Position numbers and translations under genes: made by a program
Shown here: in pieces, positions 10,701-18,564 of the stretch
Numbering within the stretch: position 1 is the first letter of the stretch
Layout: every line of letters begins with the position of its first letter
NCBI RefSeq assembly: GCF_013373065.1
Contig: NZ_JABXIN010000012.1
Coordinates: forward strand, 62,001 to 126,000
Direction of reading: 5' to 3'
DNA from: Algoriphagus sp.
GTDB lineage: Bacteria; Bacteroidota; Bacteroidia; Cytophagales; Cyclobacteriaceae
Length of the DNA stretch: 64,000 nt
Notes under the pieces: generated by a model
Database searches by the model: none
Seen by the model: only the letters and a program-made list of their open reading frames with translations
Told to the model about the DNA's origin: nothing

Positions 10701-11233
10701 GAAGTACCGATCAAGTTCGCCCTAATGTCAAGGAAAAATATCTAATCTGTCCTAATTTAGAGATTGGCCCTCAAATCAACCCCGGTAACTTCGCTTCCTA
10801 CGAATGGTATTTTGAAGGACAATTGGTGTCTACGGCATCCACTTACAAACCACTACAAATCGGACAATATGAAGTAGTAGTTGTAAGTTCCGAGGGATGT
10901 GCTTATGCAACAAATTTTTTCACAGAAGAAGAATGCGAACTACGGGTTCAATTTCCAACAGCCCTTACCCCAGATGACCCTGATAAGCCGTTTTTGATTT
11001 ATACCAATTACTTGGTTGACGAATTGGAACTTTGGATTTTTAATCAATGGGGTGAGTTGATTTTCCACTGTCAAAAAACAGATCTTATTACCGAAGAATC
11101 AACCTGCATCTGGGACGGTTATTACCAAGGAAAGAAAGTGCCAAATGGAGCTTATTCAATTCGAATAAACCTGGTCAACTACGAGAAAAACATCAAAAAA
11201 ACACAATTCGGATCCTTGATGGTGATTGATTGA
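7766..11233 (+). CDS. Secreted CHU_C-domain (T9SS type B) protein, paralogue of the 1390 gene
   Basis: 1155 residues. It lacks the propeller-like N-terminus of the 1390 protein but matches its C-terminal half: a PKD-like domain opening GISGPDQLC near residue 45, Ig-like modules, and a CHU_C end (about 1057-1155) with WIFNQWGELIFHC and KVPNGAYSIRI. A module of about 250 residues is present twice in tandem (about 481-735 and 736-980; compare VNFNIPASLNIC with VPFDIPGDLSIC) and once in the 1390 protein (about 1420-1662). The start is TTG; the hydrophobic N-terminus (ISLTWFTLFLLFF) looks like a signal peptide without an obvious cleavage site. Probably surface-exposed; its ligand is unknown. Confidence 0.88.
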   Translation: MKAIISLTWFTLFLLFFQVGFEPKNEVSINDPNKSFKVLNDPGISGPDQLCNVFGSVLGTFSGGGIPETDVYQWTITGPNGQVLFDRPPGGFDEITYTFSLIGTHTIALKVSRGGIQIYEEEKAVEVIKGAELTLNSIYQICNGQTLTLEAISPSSNNFSAYEFEWRDENGNIVGNQNTLDVNTTGSYEVTFFFTNSAGDPECTTTLQTEIVELPSVSIVGTDTNLCPGETLEFTTDPLIAGDWYVQELGSSNPTKIGSGNSISIAGGSTISQPGDYELIFRVENPTNPNCIPEDVRTITFNPLPSIELVEAFGASGCFIADGALRVRAVSDIELIFIEGIGQNQGPFKAGDLIDFSGLESGSYSLGFTSNGCTSLFGTVVPLSDPPEGLEFEIEDIQSEVCTETGKTKGSFLIRMINEPLEGSYRLLNFRGEEIFTQSASGLDTLRIEIGGGKYFFEVFDQDSCILPKREEFEVPGLDQVNFNIPASLNICQSYDLIPSSSLDLSYTLISPDGTEITKEANEPFTLTEAGEYTMISRLAGPGDLCPTQKTFTVSLVEPVDFEPRLIDQDCFGNMTYEADIYGRDPSSVKFRWLDENDQLVGTGQFLNPTSFGNFKLDVQPANSQACPIPPVEFEIKQPILEVEVSLESTKLCEFGPRAILDLTSTFPEEITEIEWRRYDFEGNIEDLPEFNNQTQVIVDVEGIYEAAVFSRIPTINKDCELGRSILRIDLVPEKVPFDIPGDLSICDPYELQPQTNGELEFLLIFPDGKEEIKPSGEPFLIDQEGDFTLLGYDPDISGPLCPDQKIFNVKINPPVDFEPTFVNLDCSGIYEYIAEVTNYPPDQVDYFWRDSNGNILSRDQTFLSNQYGDFSLEVQPSGSLACDISPKEFNLTQPILSIPAEIIAETLCPDQPDAALRLEADLEQVQTIEWWFTDLSNNTELLATNQQEILAVEEGNYEVRVFNRFGCLLGSDENFVIRSTDQVRPNVKEKYLICPNLEIGPQINPGNFASYEWYFEGQLVSTASTYKPLQIGQYEVVVVSSEGCAYATNFFTEEECELRVQFPTALTPDDPDKPFLIYTNYLVDELELWIFNQWGELIFHCQKTDLITEESTCIWDGYYQGKKVPNGAYSIRINLVNYEKNIKKTQFGSLMVID

Positions 11234-11437
11234 TAATTGGGGATTAAAAATATGTATTTTAAAAAATACCTACGTCCTCATCCTATGGCTTTGAAGAAAA
11301 AGCCAAAGGTTCTCTTCTGGTAATTGATTAGGTAGAGAAATTTTTATAACCGGAAAAGTCAGAATGCAATATTTTTCCTATTTTGACAGCTTTCAATCAT
11401 ATGCATTATCTAACCTAATCCAAAAAAACCTAAATCT

Positions 11438-12667
11438 ATGACGCAAAACATCAACCGAACCGCGCTTTTCAATGCGAGTTGTCTGGCATTGATTACCACC
11501 GCATTTACCTTTGCAATTCGTGCGGGAATTCTTCCGCAATTAGGTGAAGACTTCGGTCTAACTGCTGAACAGTTGGGCTTTATAAACTCCATGTGGTTCT
11601 TAGGCTTTCCCATTTCTATGATTTTGGGCGGACTTTTCTACCATCAGCTTGGTCCAAAAATCATAATGAACATTGCTTTTGTAACCCATACCATTGGGAT
11701 TCTGATGACTCTCTTTGCTGGAGGTTACACTACGCTTTTAATTTCTACCCTTTTCATCGGTTTTGGAAATGGCTGTACAGAAGCTGCTTGTAATCCAATG
11801 ATTGCAGATATGTACACAGGCGTGAAAATGAATAAGATGTTAAACCGATTCCATATGTGGTTCCCAGGCGGAATTGTTTTAGGTTCCTTGATTTCCAAAT
11901 TTATGACAGATGCTGGAATGGGATGGCAGCCTCAAATCTGGGTAATGATGATCCCTACCATTGCTTATGCGGTTTTATTCTTTGGAAAAGCATTCCCTAA
12001 GCCATCCGTAGAAGAGTCTACACATATTTCCAGCAATGTAAAAGCAATGATCAGCCCGCTTTATATCTTCCTATTCATCTGTATGTCAATCACTGCCATC
12101 ACAGAATTTGGAACTCAACAATGGGCGAATGTGGTATTGGATAGCTCTGGTGCTAGTGGTATGTTGATCTTGGCATTGACTACAGGTGTCATGGCAGTAG
12201 CTCGGTTTTTTGCTGGACCTGTGGTTGGAAAATTGGGTCAAACAGGCGTCTTACTCAGCGGTGCGGTTTTAGCTGCAATCGGAACTTACATGTTTAGCGT
12301 TGTGACAGGCCCTGTTGCTTATGTTGCGGCGGTAGTATTTGCTTTAGGTGTTGCTTATTTCTGGCCAGTCATGGTAGGAGCTGTAGCACAGCGAGTACCA
12401 CTAAGTGGGGCATTGGGAATGTCAATTATTGGTGGCGTTGGAATGTTTTCTACAGCCATTTGGCAACCGATTATCGGTAGCTGGATTGATTCTGCAAGAG
12501 CTTCAAATGTCGCTGAAGGGCTTTCTGGTGCAGCCTTGGAATTGGCAACAGGTCAAGAAACTCTCTTAAAATTGACTATGTTCCCTTCCATTCTTATCGT
12601 CCTATTTATAGTATTATTTATTTGGCAAAAAGGAAGTAAACCTGCATTATCATCAGCAGGTCACTAA
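11438..12667 (+). CDS. MFS transporter, FucP/sugar-permease-like
   Basis: 409 residues with about twelve hydrophobic segments, typical of a major facilitator permease of the inner membrane. Features include the GFGNGCTEAACNPMIADMY segment in helix 4 and the RFHMWFPGGIVLGS segment in helix 5, a pattern seen in Bacteroidota sugar-type MFS proteins. The substrate cannot be assigned: the neighbours (secreted paralogue upstream, small lipoprotein downstream) give no metabolic hint. It stands alone, with about 200 bases of upstream space and a terminator directly after it. Confidence 0.8.
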   Translation: MTQNINRTALFNASCLALITTAFTFAIRAGILPQLGEDFGLTAEQLGFINSMWFLGFPISMILGGLFYHQLGPKIIMNIAFVTHTIGILMTLFAGGYTTLLISTLFIGFGNGCTEAACNPMIADMYTGVKMNKMLNRFHMWFPGGIVLGSLISKFMTDAGMGWQPQIWVMMIPTIAYAVLFFGKAFPKPSVEESTHISSNVKAMISPLYIFLFICMSITAITEFGTQQWANVVLDSSGASGMLILALTTGVMAVARFFAGPVVGKLGQTGVLLSGAVLAAIGTYMFSVVTGPVAYVAAVVFALGVAYFWPVMVGAVAQRVPLSGALGMSIIGGVGMFSTAIWQPIIGSWIDSARASNVAEGLSGAALELATGQETLLKLTMFPSILIVLFIVLFIWQKGSKPALSSAGH

Positions 12668-12674
12668 AAATAAG

Positions 12675-12700
12675 ATGCAGCCTTCGGGCTGCATTTTTTT
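12675..12700 (+). terminator. Intrinsic terminator after the MFS gene
   Basis: Stem ATGCAGCC paired with GGCTGCAT around a TTCG tetraloop, followed by T7. It also sits at the 3' end of the convergent lipoprotein gene. Confidence 0.9.
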
Positions 12701-12959
12701 ATTGACAATTATAGCTTTCATATTCCTCCTTAAATAAGGACCAGAGTTTCCCATCTTCATCTCGATAGGTAATGGCTTCTGTTCGGATGCTAATTTCTAA
12801 ACTATGTGGAGTTTCGATGAGCGTTCCATCCACAAGTGTGATGGTACATGGGCCCTTAATCTTCTTGATATCGACTAGGCCAATATCCTGAAGCCAGCTT
12901 TCACATCCGGATAGGATCAATAAAAGTAACCCAATGCAAAAAAGTTTATATCCCCTCAT
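12699..12959 (-). CDS. Small lipoprotein of unknown function
   Basis: An 86-residue protein starting at the ATG at 12959. An upstream in-frame ATG would add 19 hydrophobic residues, but the chosen start gives a clean lipoprotein signal: MRGYK, a hydrophobic core, then the lipobox LSGC with Cys near residue 18. The mature part is about 65 residues, predicted beta-rich (GPCTITLVDGT, then EAITYRDEDGKLWSLF), and may hold a small folded domain. I do not recognise the family. It converges on the MFS gene and lies downstream of tRNA-Arg on the same strand, with the tRNA terminator between them. Confidence 0.6.
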   Translation of the reverse strand: MRGYKLFCIGLLLLILSGCESWLQDIGLVDIKKIKGPCTITLVDGTLIETPHSLEISIRTEAITYRDEDGKLWSLFKEEYESYNCQ

Positions 12960-13094
12960 AAAGCTTATTTTGTACACAAAGTAAATACTAAGGTTACAAA
13001 AAAAAAGCCAAATCAAACTTAGACTTGAATTTAAAAACAGACCTCAAAGCCTCCTTACAAACTTTTTGAGAAAGGTTTTTCTAAAATTAGATAA

Positions 13095-13126
13095 TAAAAA
13101 AGCCCGACTCAATCAAGAATCGGGCT
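13095..13126 (-). terminator. Intrinsic terminator after tRNA-Arg
   Basis: On the minus strand AGCCCGA pairs with TCGGGCT across a 12-base loop, followed by a T run. It begins a few bases past the tRNA 3' end. Confidence 0.85.
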
Positions 13127-13129
13127 ATG

Positions 13130-13203
13130 TGACCTCGTCAGGATTCAAACCTGAAACCTCCTGAGCCGTAATCAGGTGCTCTATTCAGTTGAGCTACGAG
13201 GCC
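13130..13203 (-). tRNA. tRNA-Arg(ACG)
   Basis: A full cloverleaf on the minus strand. The acceptor GGCCTCG pairs with CGAGGTC (one G-U), with discriminator A. The anticodon stem CCTGA/TCAGG encloses TTACGGC, giving anticodon ACG for CGN Arg codons (A34 is normally converted to inosine by TadA). The T arm contains GGTTTGAATCC. CCA is not encoded and must be added. The gene is flanked by its own promoter and terminator. Confidence 0.95.
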
Positions 13204-13214
13204 AAAAGCGAATG

Positions 13215-13244
13215 CAAAGGTATTGAATATCGTTTTGTTTTCAA
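13215..13244 (-). promoter_or_regulatory. Bacteroidota promoter of tRNA-Arg
   Basis: On the minus strand TTG (13244-13242), exactly 19 bases, then TACCTTTG (13222-13215), a full match to TTG-N19-TAnnTTTG. The -7 element ends 11 bases before the tRNA 5' end. Confidence 0.8.
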
Positions 13245-13342
13245 ATACACCTTCTGAGCTTTTTTTATTTCTCAATAAAAATCCATTGGATTACCTTAAG
13301 AATTATTAAGAGCAAAAGCAGGTTAAATCCTTTTGGATTTTC

Positions 13343-13350
13343 TATTTTTG
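13343..13350 (+). promoter_or_regulatory. Possible -7 element for the 13493 barrel gene
   Basis: TATTTTTG matches TAnnTTTG, but no TTG stands 19 bases upstream. If used, it would give a leader of roughly 135 bases that contains the hairpins at 13406-13471. Confidence 0.4.
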
Positions 13351-13387
13351 CCCGCATTAGCATAAAAACAAGTCTAATTTTGGTGAA

Positions 13388-13475
13388 AACTAGCACATCA
13401 AAACTATTCACTCTAGGTGAATGAAGCGATATGCAAAACCCTAACGGCCTACTTTAAAACAGCCGTGGTAGCTAA
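13388..13475 (+). promoter_or_regulatory. Structured 5' leader of the barrel gene (unassigned RNA element)
   Basis: The leader holds a perfect hairpin ATTCAC/GTGAAT with loop TCTAG (13406-13422) and a second hairpin ACGGC/GCCGT (13444-13466). The loop of the second contains CTAC (13449-13452), which could pair with GTAG at 13468-13471 just past the stem, and TAGC (13391-13394) can pair with GCTA (13470-13473). It also encloses an eight-codon ORF starting ATGCAAAAC. The order of motifs (CAAAAC, hairpin, ATGCAAAACC, CGGCCTA, GCCG, GGTAGC) recalls the c-di-GMP-I riboswitch layout only loosely. No ligand is claimed. Confidence 0.35.
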
Positions 13476-13492
13476 AAACAGAATAAAAACGC

Positions 13493-14239
13493 ATGAAAAA
13501 ATTATTCGGATTTCTCCTTTCTCTACTATTTTTGATTCAATTCGTTCAGGCCCAAGAAACCAAAAATCCTAAAGTGCCTATCGGAGGCCGCCCCAATATT
13601 CCTTCTGACTTAGTCATCGAATTTGGTTTCAATGTATTGAACAACCGTCCTGCTGATTTAAGCACACAATTTTTTGGATCAAGAACACTAAACATTTATT
13701 ACCAGCATCCTATTTCGATATTTGGAGAAACCTCCGGCGTCACCTTCAATCCTGGATTTGGGATCGGTACAGACAAACTTGCTTTTTCAGATGAAAACAA
13801 TCTTTTCAATGATCCTGAAAAAGGCCCTGAATCCAGTCAATATTTAGCCATTAGTGATGTCTTTGGCGAAAACATTCAGGTCAACTCCAACACTTTTGCT
13901 CTGAATTATTTTGATATCCCCTTAGATTTCACTTATCATTTCAACAAAAACAATTACTACAAAGGTTTTCGTTTGACTATTGGTGGAAAAGTTGGATTCC
14001 TTTACAATGCCCACAGCAAAATCCAATTTAAGGATGAGGATGGACTGACACGAAAAATCAAGGACTCCCAAAACTATGGTTTAGAAAAAATTAGATATGG
14101 GTTAACCTTTAAAGCGGGCTCTCCAGGTTTTTATGTTTGGAGTTATTTTGGACTGAATCGATTATTCCAAGAAAATCAAGGTCCGTTTAATAACAGAGCT
14201 GCCCAAATTAATTTTGGGATTGCAGTCAACTTGTTTTAA
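13493..14239 (+). CDS. PorT-like outer-membrane beta-barrel protein
   Basis: 248 residues with a signal peptide (1-20, ending FVQAQ). The mature protein is a run of amphipathic beta strands with aromatic girdles, such as LNIYYQHPIS, FDIPLDFTYHF and YGLTFKAGSPGFYVWSYFGL, and it ends with a phenylalanine as outer-membrane barrels usually do. The size and pattern fit the PorT/outer-membrane beta-barrel family common in Bacteroidota. No transport or enzymatic role can be assigned. It has a long structured leader, which suggests post-transcriptional control, and a terminator follows directly. Confidence 0.75.
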   Translation: MKKLFGFLLSLLFLIQFVQAQETKNPKVPIGGRPNIPSDLVIEFGFNVLNNRPADLSTQFFGSRTLNIYYQHPISIFGETSGVTFNPGFGIGTDKLAFSDENNLFNDPEKGPESSQYLAISDVFGENIQVNSNTFALNYFDIPLDFTYHFNKNNYYKGFRLTIGGKVGFLYNAHSKIQFKDEDGLTRKIKDSQNYGLEKIRYGLTFKAGSPGFYVWSYFGLNRLFQENQGPFNNRAAQINFGIAVNLF

Positions 14240-14246
14240 TTCTACA

Positions 14247-14270
14247 CTGGGCAGTTTGCCCGGTTTTTTT
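14247..14270 (+). terminator. Intrinsic terminator after the barrel gene
   Basis: CTGGGCA pairs with TGCCCGG (one T-G) around a 3-base loop, followed by T7. It overlaps the stop of the convergent PAP2-like gene. Confidence 0.85.
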
Positions 14271-14889
14271 ATCCCCATATCCACTGAAATCCGAGGTAAC
14301 AGCTGAGGAAACCAAATGCAAATCCCACATAAACCTCCAATGGTTTGTGAGCATTTAAAAACAAGCGGGAAGAGCCTACTATTCCAGAAAGTAAAACACC
14401 AAGTAAAAGCGGATACAAAGATTGGAAGTTGGAAAAATGAATCCCTAGCACCACAATTAAAGCTACCAAGCCGCCAACTCCGGTCATATGAGCGGACATT
14501 TTCCAAAAAAATGTCACAAGGGTTAAAAACGCAACGACTATTGAAATCAATCCCATTGTTTGCCAAATGATTGGATCGAGTTCTGTGATTCTATAGATAA
14601 AATACGAAGTCAGAAAAAAATAAATACTTGTTACAGTGAATGGAATCATCCGATCCTGCGTACTGTGCATGTGAAGGCTCTTCAAGGTACCACTGAGTCG
14701 TAATCCAAAAATCGTCAACATAGGGATTACCAAAGTAGACATGATGATCAGATAAAAAATTCTGGTTTTGAATTCAAAAGGAACACTACTGGCTTCGGGC
14801 ACACCAAACAAAATCAACCCGAAAACGAACATTGGAATGATCAGTGGCTGAAAAACTACAGATATGACTAAGGCCCCTATTTTACCCAC
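14269..14889 (-). CDS. PAP2-like integral membrane protein
   Basis: 206 residues with about six hydrophobic segments. Near the middle it has KMSAHMTGVGG and near the end SRLFLNAHKPLEVYVGFAFG, which fit motifs 2 and 3 of the PAP2 phosphatase superfamily (PSGH, and SRxxxxxHxxxDvxxG). Motif 1 (KxxxxxxRP) may be represented by the QDRMIPF segment but is degenerate. Known PAP2 proteins act on lipid phosphates such as undecaprenyl pyrophosphate; activity here is uncertain. The start is GTG, overlapping the rpoN stop by one base (TAGTG), so translation is probably coupled. Confidence 0.65.
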   Translation of the reverse strand: MGKIGALVISVVFQPLIIPMFVFGLILFGVPEASSVPFEFKTRIFYLIIMSTLVIPMLTIFGLRLSGTLKSLHMHSTQDRMIPFTVTSIYFFLTSYFIYRITELDPIIWQTMGLISIVVAFLTLVTFFWKMSAHMTGVGGLVALIVVLGIHFSNFQSLYPLLLGVLLSGIVGSSRLFLNAHKPLEVYVGFAFGFLSCYLGFQWIWG

Positions 14890-16346
14890 TACAACTCTTT
14901 TCTTAATCGAGCAACCGGAATTTGTAATTGCTCCCGATATTTTGCAACCGTACGTCTAGCAATATTATATCCTTTTTGGTTGAGTAATTTGACCAGCTTA
15001 TCATCAGAAAGTGGCCGTTTTTTATCCTCTTGGTCTACCATAGACTGGAGAACCGACTTAACCTCCCGATTACTCACATCTTCACCACTATCTGTAGCAA
15101 TACCTTCAGAGAAAAAGTATTTGAGTGGATACACCCCAAACTCCGTCTGAACCGCTTTACTATTTGCAACTCGCGATACGGTAGAGATATCCATATCAAT
15201 TTTTTCTGCAATATCTTTTAAAATCATCGGACGAAGATTTGTCTCATCTCCATCTAAGAAAAATTCATGTTGATACTCCACGATAGCATCCATGGTTCTG
15301 AGCAGGGTGTTCTGACGTTGCTTTATCGCATCAATAAACCATTTGGCAGCATCTAGCTTTTGCTTCACAAAGGTGACCGTCTCTTTCAGTTTTTTGTCCT
15401 TTTTGTCCGACTTGTCATAAGCGTCAAACATCTCCGCATAGGACCTAGAAATCCGAAGTTCTGGAGCATTTTTTGAATTTAGGGAAACTTCAAGTTTTCC
15501 TGAATTATTGGTTAAAATGAAATCAGGAATGATATACTGCGTACGGACCAACCCATCCGAAGTTCCTCCTGGCTTGGGATTAAGACGGGTTATCAAATTA
15601 ACCGCTTCTTTGGTTTCCTCTTCGGTCAAATCACACTTCCGCTGAATCTTGGAGTAGTGCTTTTTGGTAAATTCATCAAAGCAATCCTGAACAATCTGTA
15701 GTGCATGCTGTACCACCGGATCATCGGGATGTTCTTTCCGCTCAAGCTGAATTAAAAGACATTCCTGAAGATTTCGGGCAGCTATCCCGGCAGGATCAAA
15801 GTTTTGGATTTTGACCAAAATCTCCTCCAACTCATCAATATCCGTCTCTATATTTTGACTGAATGCCAAATCATTGATGATGGCTTCCAAATCTCTTCGG
15901 ATATATCCATCATTTTCAATACTTCCTATTAATTGCTGACCGATTAATTTTTGTCGATGATCTAGTTTTAAAAAATTCAATTGCTGAATCAATTGCTCGT
16001 GGAGAGAAGTCTGAGAAGAAATCGGTATTTCGCGATCTTCATCATCTGGATTATAATTTCCATCTCCCTGCATCTTATACCCACTATACTCCTCATCCAA
16101 ATAATCATCCAAATTGATATCCCGATCATCTACAGAAATATCCTCCTCATAGTTGTCCTCAAAAGGATCCTCTTGTGAGGATTCTTCTTTCTCCTCCCTT
16201 CCTTCTTCCAAGGCAGGATTGATTTCCAACTCTTCCTCAATTCGTGCATCCAATTCCGCAGTGGGAACCTGCAGTAGCTTTATAAACTGAATCTGCTGAG
16301 GCGAAAGCTTCTGAGAAAGCGTCTGACTGAGATTTAACTTCTGCAT
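14889..16346 (-). CDS. rpoN: RNA polymerase sigma-54 factor
   Basis: 485 residues, the normal sigma-54 size. The N-terminal activator-interaction region is Gln/Leu-rich (LSQTLSQKLSPQQIQFIKLL). A strongly acidic linker (about 50-105) follows, then the core-binding domain, a helix-turn-helix region around IDMDISTVSRVANSKAVQ, and at the C-terminus the RpoN box ARRTVAKYRE (about 463-472) that contacts the -24 element. Sigma-54 needs AAA+ activators, none of which is encoded in this window. Upstream is a terminator-like hairpin at 16378-16404. The gene is followed by the overlapping PAP2-like gene. Confidence 0.97.
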   Translation of the reverse strand: MQKLNLSQTLSQKLSPQQIQFIKLLQVPTAELDARIEEELEINPALEEGREEKEESSQEDPFEDNYEEDISVDDRDINLDDYLDEEYSGYKMQGDGNYNPDDEDREIPISSQTSLHEQLIQQLNFLKLDHRQKLIGQQLIGSIENDGYIRRDLEAIINDLAFSQNIETDIDELEEILVKIQNFDPAGIAARNLQECLLIQLERKEHPDDPVVQHALQIVQDCFDEFTKKHYSKIQRKCDLTEEETKEAVNLITRLNPKPGGTSDGLVRTQYIIPDFILTNNSGKLEVSLNSKNAPELRISRSYAEMFDAYDKSDKKDKKLKETVTFVKQKLDAAKWFIDAIKQRQNTLLRTMDAIVEYQHEFFLDGDETNLRPMILKDIAEKIDMDISTVSRVANSKAVQTEFGVYPLKYFFSEGIATDSGEDVSNREVKSVLQSMVDQEDKKRPLSDDKLVKLLNQKGYNIARRTVAKYREQLQIPVARLRKEL

Positions 16347-16377
16347 CTGGGTAAATTAAAACCTTTCCTGTGGGTTT

Positions 16378-16404
16378 AAAAAAAGCTTTTTCTATCGAAA
16401 AAGC
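16378..16404 (-). terminator. Terminator-like hairpin in the rpoN 5' region
   Basis: On the minus strand GCTTTTTC, loop GATA, GAAAAAGC, then T7, ending 31 bases before the rpoN start. No minus-strand gene ends here: the upstream neighbour asnS is divergent. It may be a leader attenuator of rpoN, or it may simply lie upstream of the true promoter. The stem is AT-rich. Confidence 0.5.
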
Positions 16405-16438
16405 CTTGAATTCAAAGTTAGGAAAAACACGCAATTTT

Positions 16439-16469
16439 TTGATAAAAAGCTTATTTAATCGTTTTTTTG
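16439..16469 (+). promoter_or_regulatory. Possible asnS promoter
   Basis: TTG (16439-16441), a 20-base spacer, then TTTTTTTG, which differs from TAnnTTTG only at the A. It lies about 50 bases before the asnS ATG. Confidence 0.35.
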
Positions 16470-16521
16470 CAGACCATTTTGAGTGACTAAGGCCACTCGA
16501 ATCAATTTTAATAAAACAAAT

Positions 16522-17973
16522 ATGGCATTTAACAATCGGGTCAAAATCAAATCTTTACTGGAACAGCCGCTTATAGGAGCTGAAGTTACCGTTATGGGAT
16601 GGGTGCGAACCAAACGTTCAAACAAAAATGTATCCTTTATCGCGCTAAATGACGGTTCCATCATCACGAATTATCAAGTGGTGGCCGACCCGAATGTGAT
16701 TTCGGAGGATATTTTAAAAAAATGTAGCACTGGAGCATGCGTAAAGGTGGTGGGAACCATTGCAGAATCCCAAGGTGCTGGACAAGCAGCTGAACTTCAT
16801 GCCCAATCCATTGAAGTTTTGGGAGAGGCAGATCCAGAAAAATATCCACTTCAGCCTAAAAAACACTCCTTAGAATTCTTAAGGGAAATAGCGCACCTGA
16901 GAATGAGAACCAATACTTTTGGTGCTGTTTTCAGAGTAAGACATGCTTTGGCCTTTGCGGTACACAAATATTTCAATGACAAAGGCTTTTTCTACATTCA
17001 TACCCCAATCATTACAGCATCTGACGCAGAAGGAGCAGGAGAAACATTCAAGGTCACTACACTTGATATTGGAAATCCTCCTCGTAATGAAGAGGGCGCA
17101 GTGGATTTTAAGCAGGACTTTTTTGAGCGTGAAGCAAACCTGACGGTATCAGGACAATTGGAAGGGGAGCTAGCGGCTATGGCCTTGTCTGAAATTTATA
17201 CCTTTGGTCCTACATTCCGTGCGGAAAATTCCAATACCACTCGGCACTTAGCTGAATTCTGGATGATTGAGCCGGAAATGGCTTTTTACGATGCGGAAGA
17301 CAATGCTGATTTAGCAGAGGATTTTCTGAAATACCTTATACGATATGCACTTGAGAACTGTAAGGAGGACTTGAATTTCTTGGAGTCTCGTTTATTGGAT
17401 GAGGAGAAATCCAAGCCTGCAGATCAGCGCTCAGAAATGGGATTGATTGAGAAGCTTAAGTTTGTCGCAGAAAATGATTTTGTAAGAATCACCTATACAG
17501 AAGCCATCAACATCCTGAAGCGATCCAAACCAAATCAGAAGAAAAAATTTCAGTATCTAATTGAGGAATGGGGAGCTGACCTGCAATCAGAGCACGAACG
17601 CTATTTGGTTGAAAAGCATTTCAAAAAACCAGTAATCCTAACTGACTATCCCAAAGACATCAAGGCCTTCTACATGCGTCAAAATGAAGATGGAAAGACA
17701 GTAGCGGCTATGGATATCCTTTTCCCAGGCATCGGTGAAATCGTCGGAGGATCACAACGGGAAGAGCGAATGGATAAATTGGTTCAACGAATGGAAGAAA
17801 TGCACATCCCTACCGAAGAGATGTGGTGGTTCTTAGATACGCGAAGATTTGGAGCCACGCCTCACGCTGGTTTTGGACTGGGATTTGAACGAATGGTTCA
17901 GTTTGTCACTGGGATGGGGAACATCCGAGATGTGATCGCTTTCCCAAGAACGCCAGGAAATGCAGAATTTTAA
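16522..17973 (+). CDS. asnS: Asparagine--tRNA ligase
   Basis: 483 residues from the ATG at 16522. A GTG 39 bases upstream is also in frame but would add an atypical tail before [10 protein letters not shown]. The N-terminal OB fold binds the anticodon ([21 protein letters not shown]). The class II catalytic core follows, with motif 2 ([21 protein letters not shown]) and motif 3 ([15 protein letters not shown]). The AsnRS/AspRS family signatures [10 protein letters not shown] and GGSQREER are present, and the Asn type is shown by overall similarity to bacterial AsnRS, including the long insert with bound acidic helices. It charges tRNA-Asn in the cytoplasm. It is divergent from rpoN and monocistronic. 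Confidence 0.95.
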   Translation: MAFNNRVKIKSLLEQPLIGAEVTVMGWVRTKRSNKNVSFIALNDGSIITNYQVVADPNVISEDILKKCSTGACVKVVGTIAESQGAGQAAELHAQSIEVLGEADPEKYPLQPKKHSLEFLREIAHLRMRTNTFGAVFRVRHALAFAVHKYFNDKGFFYIHTPIITASDAEGAGETFKVTTLDIGNPPRNEEGAVDFKQDFFEREANLTVSGQLEGELAAMALSEIYTFGPTFRAENSNTTRHLAEFWMIEPEMAFYDAEDNADLAEDFLKYLIRYALENCKEDLNFLESRLLDEEKSKPADQRSEMGLIEKLKFVAENDFVRITYTEAINILKRSKPNQKKKFQYLIEEWGADLQSEHERYLVEKHFKKPVILTDYPKDIKAFYMRQNEDGKTVAAMDILFPGIGEIVGGSQREERMDKLVQRMEEMHIPTEEMWWFLDTRRFGATPHAGFGLGFERMVQFVTGMGNIRDVIAFPRTPGNAEF

Positions 17974-17979
17974 TTTCAA

Positions 17980-18008
17980 TCCCCGTCCAAAAGATCGGGG
18001 ATTTTTTT
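17980..18008 (+). terminator. Probable terminator after asnS
   Basis: ATCCC(C)G pairs with CGGGAT with one bulged C, followed by T7. It overlaps the 3' end of the convergent folK gene. Confidence 0.6.
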
Positions 18009-18495
18009 AGGACTCTTCCAAAATGGAAACTGAAGTAGTATCGGTACATTCTCGTAGAAGTTCCAGGATACTTTTTCCTAATACCGGATGAACCAAATCA
18101 GGCAGCACATCTGCCAAAGGCTCCAGCACAAATCGCCTATTTGCAATCTCAGGATGGGGCACTTTCAAAACCGGTAAATCGATTTGATTTTGATCCCAAA
18201 ATAGAATATCAATATCCATGGTTCGGTCTCCCCATTTGACATATCGCCTTCTGCCTAGATTTCGTTCGATTTGCTGAATCTGTTTTAAAAATCGCAAGGG
18301 CACTAACTGAGTTTTTAAAACCACAACTTGATTTAGGAAAGGCTCATCAGCCACTCCTCCCCAGGCCTCTGTCACAAAGATTCGGGATTCTACCTGAAGT
18401 TCACCGAGTTGAACTAATGCTTTTTTGGCATTTTCAAGGAGTTTTTTCCGATCTCCCTGATTTCCGCCCAATATCAAAACCGCCTCATGAACCAT
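18007..18495 (-). CDS. folK: 2-amino-4-hydroxy-6-hydroxymethyldihydropteridine diphosphokinase
   Basis: 162 residues, normal for HPPK. It opens with LILGGNQGDR (substrate loop) and has EAWGG, FLNQVV for pterin binding, RRRYVKWGDRTMDIDILFW with the paired metal-binding Asp residues of DIDIL, and HPEIANRRFVLEPL. The enzyme transfers pyrophosphate from ATP to 6-hydroxymethyldihydropterin in folate synthesis. It stands alone and is divergent from sppA, with 69 bases between the starts. The other folate genes are not in the window. Confidence 0.95.
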   Translation of the reverse strand: MVHEAVLILGGNQGDRKKLLENAKKALVQLGELQVESRIFVTEAWGGVADEPFLNQVVVLKTQLVPLRFLKQIQQIERNLGRRRYVKWGDRTMDIDILFWDQNQIDLPVLKVPHPEIANRRFVLEPLADVLPDLVHPVLGKSILELLRECTDTTSVSILEES

Positions 18496-18564
18496 TTCTA
18501 TGAAAAAATTGATTTTTAATACTACGCCAAATTAAACTAATTTAGGCTCGGAAATAAAATTACT

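Noticed and set aside
16483-16521. N-terminal extension of asnS from a GTG start
   Set aside because: The extension ([12 protein letters not shown]) is not typical of AsnRS, and the ATG at 16522 gives the usual start.
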